A stretch of 64,000 bases of DNA, taken from Planctomycetota bacterium. Its GTDB lineage: Bacteria > Planctomycetota > UBA8742 > UBA2392. Under the pieces are notes generated by a model. That model saw nothing but the letters and a program-made list of their open reading frames with translations. It made no database searches and was not told where the DNA came from. Where the stretch lies: NCBI GenBank assembly GCA_019636215.1, contig JAHBXZ010000014.1, positions 1 through 64,000 of the forward strand, given 5' to 3'. The translations under genes and the position numbers were made by a program. This document shows positions 34,101-40,218 of the stretch, piece by piece; the first letter of the stretch is position 1, and each line of letters begins with the position of its first letter.

Positions 34101-35804
34101 TTCAACGACGCCAAGTCCGCCTTCATCAAGGCCCAAAGCATCGACCCGGAGAATGCCGAGGCCAAGCTGGCTCTTGCCGAAATCGCCGACTGGTTGAAGA
34201 ACTACGAAACCCGCCGCCGACAGGAGGCCGACCTGCGCGGCCTGCGCGCACTGGTGGACGATGCTGGCCGCAAACTGTCGGCCGCCAAGGCTATCCGCAC
34301 CGACAGCGACGAAAGCTACCAGCAGGCAGGAAAGTCATTCATGGAAGCCATTGCAGTGTGTGATTCCGCGCTGGCTGTTGCCGTGGCCGGCATCGAGGGC
34401 GACACACTGCGCGCCAAGGCTCGCGGTTTCAAGGCCGATGCGTCACTGGAGTTCGCCCGCCGCGCCATGGCACTGATGCGTTACGAAGTTGCCGACCTGA
34501 TGCTGAACAGCGCCGCCGGCACCGGGTTGCTGGCCAAGGAAGTAGAAGCCACCCGTGTGCAGCTGGCCAAGGTCGTGCAGGAACAAAGCAAGTTCCGCAC
34601 ACTGGTCAAGGATGCCGAAAGGGCTGCCAACGCCCGCGAATGGGTGCTGGCCCAGGCGCACCTGCAGAACGCGATTGCCGAAGCCCGCAACAGCCCCTTT
34701 GCCGACGACATTGAACGCGCGCGGCTGGCCCGCAGCCTCGAACTGGCAAGGCTGGAGGGCCTGCGCGTGGACGACCAGCGCGCCAAGGCCTCCGGCGACA
34801 TGCTGCGCGTGCTGGCGCAGTACGACGACCTCTGTGTGCTGTTGAAGGACCCGGACTATCTGTCGCGCGCCGAGATGCTGCGCGACGAACTGAAGCTGCG
34901 CATCGGAAAAACCCTGATTGCAGAGACCGAGGGCGCAGAAGACGCCGTGGCCGCCGAACTGCTGGAAAAGGCGCTGCTGCACGTCACGGACAAGCAGGAC
35001 CTTGCCACCATCAATACCCGCCTGACGGAAATCAAACTGCGGCTGGCCATGGCGCGGGTCAGTGACCGTTTTGTGCTTCTGCCGCGCGGCTCGTATGTGG
35101 TTGGCAGCAACCGCGACGGCGACAACAACCCGCAGCGCACCATTGATCAGAACGAGTTCCTGTTCATCGACAAGTACCTTGTGACCAACGGCGAGTACCG
35201 CCAGTTCGTGGATGCCGGCGGCTACAACCAGCCCGAGTTGTGGCACGAGCAGGCCCGGCCCCTGCTTTCTCAGTTTGTGGATTCCACCGGGCGCCCCGGC
35301 CCCGCTCTGTGGGCCAAGGGTGGTTATGACCCCAGCCTGGACAAGTACCCCGTAACCGGCCTGTGCTGGTACGAGGCCTGCGCCTATGCCAAGTGGGCGG
35401 GCAAGCGCCTGCCCACGGCCGCCGAGTGGGAAATCGCCGGCGGTGCCGCTGCTGCTGGCCAGCCCGCGGCAGGCGATTACCCGTTCGGCACTCGCGACAG
35501 TGCCCCGGCCGCGGGGGTGCTGGAGCCCCGTGAGGTCGGCACCACAGAATGGGACCAAAGCAGCCTTGGCGTGCGAGACCTGGGCTGTAACGTCTCGGAA
35601 TGGACCGGCGACAGCACCGGCAGCCGCGCCACGATCAAGGGTGCCGAGCCCGGGTTGCGCCCGGAGCTTTACTTCCGGTACGCCCGCCGCGCCAAGAACA
35701 GCCAGGCCAATCTTCTGGACAGGTCCCCCGGCCGCGGCTTCCGATGTGTTCGCGTGTTTACCCTGCAGGACGTGAGTGACCCCAAGGATCCCAAGGATGG
35801 CTAG
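31167..35804 (+). CDS. Membrane Ser/Thr protein kinase with C-terminal FGE/sulfatase-modifying-factor-like domain
   Basis: Residues 1-500 are mostly acidic, Pro/Ser/Asp-rich and probably disordered after a small helical start. The kinase domain covers about 513-800: REIARGGMGKV (P-loop), VALKVLRKE (Lys near 541), HRDLKPANVMVG (near 643), MDWGVAKIV (DWG instead of DFG, common in planctomycetes) and GTPSYMSPEQARGE. One membrane helix follows (about 830-851), then about 430 residues of Ala/Glu/Lys-rich coiled coil, then from about 1300 an FGE-like fold (RFVLLPRGSYVVGS, VTNGEYRQFVDAGG, KRLPTAAEWEIAGG, GRGFRCVRVF). The paired catalytic Cys of true FGE are not seen, so the domain is probably binding rather than enzymatic. 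1545 residues. Its stop overlaps the caspase-like gene by 5 nt. Confidence 0.92.
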   Translation: MAGNEQLDRLFLDRARARKLLSASQVQAVYMDLLLRRPAEPDLQAYEVVVERGWLGVEDALALLNASPSDTIADVEARVNSSPMLEPSAGADTLDGEESRQGMVRRSSDTERFTSTLRPDDENAELSPDDVADLADDDPVYAEVPKFVEPLAPSYAVTDGGSEDSVLEMELPPPVPGSGDSLFEEGDSRPMPSLAADIDSEPILSERTPSAVYAPFTADQQLAHLPPVDPNQTADPSITAQEWTAPGATASDTATGEGELAPVPVFQHRGSKGANVDFASFGEDDRAPQVPDESETFSQEMNDSAVGEVMEDADDGYFGPPADLTQTPREMLEESIAPAKPLSGNTLFDSESLKEAAGVAAVAADDDSDYAATTPPAAPPASRRPSAPITEVKDDSDVDFGVTIAGQEDSGPPSTIYDDSDVSLAETGNTSQITDPKITTGSKTQFATGEVARAGLQKTDPSKLGVESNITGQEMTLADLRQQMGLGDGVKLDGAGTGSAVNKLRKIGGMKKRYSVVREIARGGMGKVIEVEDNDLRRSVALKVLRKEMLDRKDLVERFLEEAQITGQLEHPNIVPVHEIGVDGRGNLYFTMKLVEGEDLSSILKRMRKGDPGADKAYPVARLVDIFIKICEGIAFAHSKGVIHRDLKPANVMVGRFGEVQIMDWGVAKIVGRKEDTHDRMVVSDRQQDDANRTMAGSILGTPSYMSPEQARGEVNYMGPTSDIFSLGVILYELLALKTPWTAQTSAQVLDQVKNFNPEPPSKMSPDRKIPPELEQLALKCIEKMPHKRIQTVQELVDNLRSWQEGRTLAAVEYSMAQLLAKWFSRNKVAVLTTMAVLAALVIGVVVTANVARQDRLNKGRESLAAADRALVDARAALAREDYDTAFSLGSEARTAASAAKKDLEDDPKAAEIETEAAIVANTAQQQKKSREDEIRRKERDAEKLKELEGALVEARRILGVARQQDTTAQDPAVSNETFNDAKSAFIKAQSIDPENAEAKLALAEIADWLKNYETRRRQEADLRGLRALVDDAGRKLSAAKAIRTDSDESYQQAGKSFMEAIAVCDSALAVAVAGIEGDTLRAKARGFKADASLEFARRAMALMRYEVADLMLNSAAGTGLLAKEVEATRVQLAKVVQEQSKFRTLVKDAERAANAREWVLAQAHLQNAIAEARNSPFADDIERARLARSLELARLEGLRVDDQRAKASGDMLRVLAQYDDLCVLLKDPDYLSRAEMLRDELKLRIGKTLIAETEGAEDAVAAELLEKALLHVTDKQDLATINTRLTEIKLRLAMARVSDRFVLLPRGSYVVGSNRDGDNNPQRTIDQNEFLFIDKYLVTNGEYRQFVDAGGYNQPELWHEQARPLLSQFVDSTGRPGPALWAKGGYDPSLDKYPVTGLCWYEACAYAKWAGKRLPTAAEWEIAGGAAAAGQPAAGDYPFGTRDSAPAAGVLEPREVGTTEWDQSSLGVRDLGCNVSEWTGDSTGSRATIKGAEPGLRPELYFRYARRAKNSQANLLDRSPGRGFRCVRVFTLQDVSDPKDPKDG

Positions 35805-37431
35805 CAAGCCCGGGCCTGCCCTGATGATGGTTTCGCTGGTCTGCCTGCTTGCGCTTGCCGCCTGCAGCAACGTCGAGACACCGGACCTCAAGGCCGACGT
35901 CCTGAACGAAAAGCTGATTCCCGCCGACTGGAAGCCTGTCAGCCTGCGTGTGGGCGTAGCCCCGATGCGCGCGGCCATGGAACTGGACGAGCGCCGCTAC
36001 AACGTGGAAAACACCAAGCGCTGGGTGCTGACGCCCGACGAAGTGCGCATGAACGGCCCCGATGGGCTGAACGCGCGATTGATGGCAGTGCTGAAAGAGT
36101 ACCGCATGTTTGAACACGTGGCGCTGCTGGAAGGCGCCACGCCGACAACTTCGCGCGAGGAAATGCAGCGCATGGCGCTGCGCCAGGGCCTGGATGTTGT
36201 GCTGATGCCCACCGTCAAGCGCCAGGACGTGGGCTATGTGGACAGTAACGGCGCCTATGGCTGGAACATGTTTGTGTGGTGGATGGTCAGCCCGATTTTC
36301 TCGTGGTTCATAGCCGACGAGGATTTCGACGCCAACCTGCACATTGACCTGCGCATGTATCCGACCTCAAGCGACGATGAGATTGCCGCCACCCGCCTGC
36401 AGCCGCGCGAAACTGTGGTACGCAGCCTGGACGACTTCGACCACGGCTTCAACCTGTTCAGTATCTTCAGCACGCCCGGCTACATGGACGAAGACAACTG
36501 GCAGAAGGTAGGCAGCCTGCTGTTGCCGATCGCCGAGAACGAAGCCAAGAAGTCGATGATCCGTTACATCACGACCGACCTGGCGCGGCGCGCCGAGGGC
36601 GAGGATTTCCGCTCGGCCGTGCGCCGGCGTGTGGCGCTGGTGATCGGCGTGGATGGAGGCGGAGTGCCGCCGATTCCGCTGACGCGTTACGCCGCAGCAG
36701 ATGCCGAAGGCATTGCCGCGCAGTTCATGGACGCCGAAAACAATCGCGTGCCGGACGTCGCAGTTCGCACTTTGCTGGGTCAGCGCGCCACCCGGCGTAC
36801 CGTGGAAGCCGCGGCCGAGGAACTTTCCACGCTGGCGCGGGGCAACGACGACCTGTTTGTGGTGTTTTGCGGCGTGGGCACACTCGACGACATGCAGCGC
36901 CCGGCGCTGATCCTGGCCCAGGGTGCTGGCAGCAGGGTGGAAACCATCGCCCTGGAAGCCCTGCTTGAGAAACTCACGGTCAACAACCCGCGCACGGTGA
37001 CGCTGGTTCTGGATTGCAGCTTTACTTCCCCGGGCGACCGCCGTTGTGCCACCCCGGCCGCGCAGGTGGAAAAATTGCTGGCTTCGGCTCCCGGCAAGAG
37101 CCTGCTGCTGCCGATCCAGCAGAAGCTTTCCCTGGCAGGCATTGCCTGCGTGATCCTGGCGGCCAGCGACGCAGTGCCTGCCAACCCGCACGGCATGAAG
37201 GCACTCGAGATTGAAGACCTCAACCACGGCCTGTTCAGCGCCTATGCAATGGAAGCGTTGTCAGGGCGCGCCGATGCAAACGGCGATCGCATTGTCTCTT
37301 TCGCGGAGTTCCAGAAGTACGTGGCCGCGCGCGTGACGCGCATTTCGGAGCTTGAGGGCGAAACCCAGTCCGGCTACTTCATTGCGCCACCCGAACGCAG
37401 CGAATACGGACTGCCCTCAGGCCGCCGCTAA
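35800..37431 (+). CDS. Lipoprotein with degenerate caspase-like (C14) domain
   Basis: The ATG at 35800 overlaps the kinase stop by 5 nt. Residues 1-23 are a lipoprotein signal with lipobox LAAC. The region 30-270 is an unrecognised domain with a short hydrophobic stretch (MFVWWMVSPIFSWFI). From about 276 the caspase fold begins (RVALVIGVDGG), with LTRYAAADAEGIAAQFM matching the usual alpha-1. Where active members have FSGHG this one has FCGVG, and LVLDCSFTSPG replaces LDACHSG, so the catalytic His is lost and the Cys is shifted by one. Near the end DANGDRIVSFAEF fits an EF-hand loop, as in many bacterial caspase-like proteins. 543 residues. Probably a non-catalytic partner of the kinase. Confidence 0.85.
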   Translation, partial: ASKPGPALMMVSLVCLLALAACSNVETPDLKADVLNEKLIPADWKPVSLRVGVAPMRAAMELDERRYNVENTKRWVLTPDEVRMNGPDGLNARLMAVLKEYRMFEHVALLEGATPTTSREEMQRMALRQGLDVVLMPTVKRQDVGYVDSNGAYGWNMFVWWMVSPIFSWFIADEDFDANLHIDLRMYPTSSDDEIAATRLQPRETVVRSLDDFDHGFNLFSIFSTPGYMDEDNWQKVGSLLLPIAENEAKKSMIRYITTDLARRAEGEDFRSAVRRRVALVIGVDGGGVPPIPLTRYAAADAEGIAAQFMDAENNRVPDVAVRTLLGQRATRRTVEAAAEELSTLARGNDDLFVVFCGVGTLDDMQRPALILAQGAGSRVETIALEALLEKLTVNNPRTVTLVLDCSFTSPGDRRCATPAAQVEKLLASAPGKSLLLPIQQKLSLAGIACVILAASDAVPANPHGMKALEIEDLNHGLFSAYAMEALSGRADANGDRIVSFAEFQKYVAARVTRISELEGETQSGYFIAPPERSEYGLPSGRR

Positions 37432-38630
37432 CCTACAGCAACGGCCGGTTGGCTTGGCGCCTCAACGCCCGGGAACAGCAGTTCGCGGGGCAGGCGCACG
37501 TAACGGCCGGGCCCGCGGCCCAGGTCTTCAAACGCGACTTCCAGTTCCAGGTGTTCCGGCCGGAAAATCGTGCGCTGGATGTTAATCATCGGGATGCCCG
37601 TGGCCTGCAGAGCTTCCTTGATGGCCGGCACGTCGAACTTGCCTCGCGCCATGCGCCGGTGAATCTTGCCCAGCCGCCACACGCTGCTGAACCAGGTAAA
37701 GGCAAACGCCCTGATGCCGCTGTGCATGTAATGGTTCGTGCAGGCAATCGCGGGGCGCTGCGGGCTGGTGTGCTCTACCACCGGGTTCTGCGGGTGCAAC
37801 TGAAAGCGCGCGCCGTGGCGGCCGGAATCACCCAGAATCAGGTTTGTGGCCGTGCAGTAAGGCTTGGCGGCCAGGTATTGCGCGCCCTGCGCGACATCCG
37901 CGCACTGCTGCATCAGTGCCCGGAACACCAGTGGAAACGGCAGTCCGTCCAGGTGTTCTTTACGCGAGTGCCCGTACACCAGCATCATGGAAAGGGCCAG
38001 CCCGGCATCGTTCAGGCCGGTCAGGCAGCCCAGAAAGCCGGGCCAGGTGACAGACGCAAAGCCGTGGCGGCGTCCGCCGGGTTGGTCGGATCCTTCATGG
38101 ATCACAACGATGTTGGCCTGGTCGGCGATATCCAGGCTTGGAAAGTCCAGGTTGCGGCCCATCAGCAGCTCGCCGTCCACGGTGGCGCCGTCGTGGGCGC
38201 AGATCGTGCTGCACAGGGCAACCTTGTGGATGTCCAGAAACGTCTGTCCCAGCAGGATTTCGTCGTAAGTGAGCTCGCTGGTCTCGGAAAAGCCCTTCAT
38301 TTCATCCAGGAACCACGAGGGCATGCGGGCTTCCATGCCGCGCGCCAGTTTCAGGTCGCCGGCGAAATCGGGGCAGAAGTGGCGCATGTAAAGGTTAAAG
38401 GTCTCTGCGGCCTGCACACCGACAAGCGTACCCAGCGCGCGGCCCTGTTCGCGCGCACTGCCGCGGACGCGCACCACCGGCACCCCGTCAACCAGCCTAA
38501 GGCTGCCGTGCTCCAGGCTCAGTTCACGAAACGGCGTGATCCGCTTGCCATAGTTTGTCAGGCGCCCCCGTGCCATCTTGACCGGGATGGAAAGTTCGCG
38601 AAACGGCAGCTTCTTGCGCCAGCGGGCCAT
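37428..38630 (-). CDS. C45-type Ntn-hydrolase / acyl-CoA:6-APA acyltransferase-like protein
   Basis: ATG at 38630 is chosen because GGAGACCAAC lies right upstream; an ATG 12 bp earlier is possible. After a basic start, the family signature appears: REQGRALGTLVG, the expected nucleophile in ALCSTICAHDGATVDGELL and then GRNLDFPSL, followed by GLNDAGLALSM. Members self-cleave before the nucleophile or act as amide hydrolases/acyltransferases on diverse substrates. 400 residues, no signal peptide. Its stop overlaps that of the caspase-like gene by 3 nt, tail to tail. A 33-bp dyad sits immediately upstream and may control it. Confidence 0.85.
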   Translation of the reverse strand: MARWRKKLPFRELSIPVKMARGRLTNYGKRITPFRELSLEHGSLRLVDGVPVVRVRGSAREQGRALGTLVGVQAAETFNLYMRHFCPDFAGDLKLARGMEARMPSWFLDEMKGFSETSELTYDEILLGQTFLDIHKVALCSTICAHDGATVDGELLMGRNLDFPSLDIADQANIVVIHEGSDQPGGRRHGFASVTWPGFLGCLTGLNDAGLALSMMLVYGHSRKEHLDGLPFPLVFRALMQQCADVAQGAQYLAAKPYCTATNLILGDSGRHGARFQLHPQNPVVEHTSPQRPAIACTNHYMHSGIRAFAFTWFSSVWRLGKIHRRMARGKFDVPAIKEALQATGIPMINIQRTIFRPEHLELEVAFEDLGRGPGRYVRLPRELLFPGVEAPSQPAVAVG

Positions 38631-38640
38631 GTTGGTCTCC

Positions 38641-38673
38641 ATAACGGCAGTATATACTATATTCTGTCGTTAT
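38641..38673. promoter_or_regulatory. 33-bp AT-rich dyad, probable operator
   Basis: Arms ATAACGGCAGTATATA (38641-38656) and TATATTCTGTCGTTAT (38658-38673) around a single C are reverse complements at 14 of 16 positions. The AT-rich centre stands out in GC-rich DNA and contains -10-like hexamers on both strands (TATACT, TATAGT). It lies 10 bp upstream of the C45 hydrolase start and about 110 bp upstream of uppS. Confidence 0.65.
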
Positions 38674-38785
38674 GCAAATGAAATCCCTGCCAGTGTACGG
38701 GGTGCTGCCCCTGCCAAGGTAGAGCCATGCTTGCCTGCCGGCCGAAACCGCCATACCATATTGTCACTTTGCCGCAGAGAGTGTG

Positions 38786-39511
38786 ATGCCGCCAGCCACA
38801 CCCCGACACATCGCCATCATCATGGACGGCAACGGCCGCTGGGCCGAGGCCCGTGGCTTGCGTCGCATCCGCGGCCACGAGGCCGGGGCCGAAAGCGTCC
38901 GCGCGATTGCCGAGGAATGTGCCCGTCTGGGCGTCGAACAGTTGACGCTGTACGCATTCAGCGAGGAAAATTGGCGCCGTCCGCGGCTGGAAACCGAATT
39001 CCTGATGCAGCTGCTGAAGCGGTTCATCGCGGCCGAGCGCGAGACGCTGCTGCGCAACCAGATGCGTTTTTCGGCCATCGGGCGGCTGGATCGGCTGCCG
39101 TCGGGTGTGCGCAAGGAATTGCAGAAGACCATCCGCCTGACCGCCAACAACCCCAAGACCAACCTCTGCCTGGCCTTGAGCTACGGCGGCCGGGCCGAGA
39201 TTGCCGACGCCGCCCGGCGCATTGCTGAAAGAGTTGCCAGCGGCGAGCTCAAGCCTGAACAAGTCACCGAAGCCACGGTGGCCGCGCACCTTTATCAGCC
39301 GGAAATGCCCGAACCCGACCTGGTGATCCGCACGGCGGGCGAGATGCGCCTGAGCAACTTTCTGCTGTGGCAGGTCAGCTATGCCGAGTTCTATGTCACC
39401 GACACCCTGTGGCCGGATTTCCGTGCCGAGCACCTGAAGGCCGCGATTGAAGACTTCGGCCGGCGCGAGCGCCGCTTTGGCGGCCTGGTGACCCGCCCGG
39501 CCGTCGGGTAA
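38786..39511 (+). CDS. uppS: Isoprenyl transferase / undecaprenyl diphosphate synthase
   Basis: Makes the cis-polyprenyl carrier lipid for cell-wall and O-antigen synthesis. Signature blocks are HIAIIMDGNGRWAEARGL (catalytic Asp), GHEAGAESVRAI, LTLYAFSEENWRRP, and DLVIRTAGEMRLSNFLLWQ, where the IRTxGExRLSNF motif binds substrate. 241 residues, usual size. GTG and ATG lie next to each other (38783, 38786), and ATG is preferred with AGAGAG just upstream. Only 40 bp separate it from the cyclase gene on the same strand. Confidence 0.95.
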   Translation: MPPATPRHIAIIMDGNGRWAEARGLRRIRGHEAGAESVRAIAEECARLGVEQLTLYAFSEENWRRPRLETEFLMQLLKRFIAAERETLLRNQMRFSAIGRLDRLPSGVRKELQKTIRLTANNPKTNLCLALSYGGRAEIADAARRIAERVASGELKPEQVTEATVAAHLYQPEMPEPDLVIRTAGEMRLSNFLLWQVSYAEFYVTDTLWPDFRAEHLKAAIEDFGRRERRFGGLVTRPAVG

Positions 39512-39551
39512 GCGAATCGACCATCGACACTGGCGACGCTACAATCCAGCC

Positions 39552-40205
39552 ATGCTCAACCACGTGCTGCTTCCGATGACGCACAGCGTCACCTACCCGG
39601 CCATGCAGCAGCGATTGAACAAGCTGCTGGCCGAGCGCGCGCGCCCCGGCAGCGACAAGAAGGCGATCGACGCGCAGATCTGGGAACTGTTCGGCGAAGA
39701 ATGGGCCGTGATGTTCACGGACCTTGCGGGTTTTTCGCGCAACACGGAGGCGTTCGGGATCACGCACTTTCTGCAGGTCATCTACGAGTCGTTCCGGCTG
39801 TTCATTCCCGTGGTGGAACAGACAGGCGGCTTTCTTCTCAAGGTTGAAGGCGACAGCATGCTGGTGATCTTCCGCAATGCCGAGAGTGCCCTGCGCTGCG
39901 CGATATCCATGCAGCATGCCGCCACGGCATACAACATCAGCCGCGACGACGCCGAAAAAGTTCTGGTCAGCATCGGCATGGGCTTCGGCCGCGTGTTGAA
40001 GTTCGGGGACCAGGACATTTATGGCCAGGAATTGAACGTGGCCTGCAAACTGGGCGAAGACCTGGGCGTGGACGGCACCATCCAGTGTTCAGACAACTTC
40101 CGCAACGCCGTCAAAGGCCTGAACATGGCGCGCTTTCGCAAGTGCAAGTCCACGCCGCGTGGCACCAAACAGGCCTGGATGGTGGATTTCCCGGCGACCA
40201 AGTAG
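39552..40205 (+). CDS. Class III adenylate/guanylate cyclase domain protein
   Basis: The catalytic domain is seen in AVMFTDLAGFSRNTEAFG (first metal Asp), LLKVEGDSMLVIF (Lys and second Asp) and GQELNVACKLGEDLG, where the transition-state Asn is kept but the usual Arg of the NxAxR motif reads Lys. 217 residues with only a short N-terminal helix before the domain and no membrane segment. A cyclic-nucleotide-binding-type kinase lies 20 kb away in this window, which could be a consumer of the product, but no link is shown. Activity is uncertain because of the Arg-to-Lys change. Confidence 0.85.
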   Translation: MLNHVLLPMTHSVTYPAMQQRLNKLLAERARPGSDKKAIDAQIWELFGEEWAVMFTDLAGFSRNTEAFGITHFLQVIYESFRLFIPVVEQTGGFLLKVEGDSMLVIFRNAESALRCAISMQHAATAYNISRDDAEKVLVSIGMGFGRVLKFGDQDIYGQELNVACKLGEDLGVDGTIQCSDNFRNAVKGLNMARFRKCKSTPRGTKQAWMVDFPATK

Positions 40206-40218
40206 CGCTGCACAGTGG

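Noticed and set aside
35066-35804. Active formylglycine-generating enzyme at the kinase C-terminus
   Set aside because: The fold motifs match but the paired catalytic Cys is not visible, and no sulfatase gene is nearby; a binding role is more likely.
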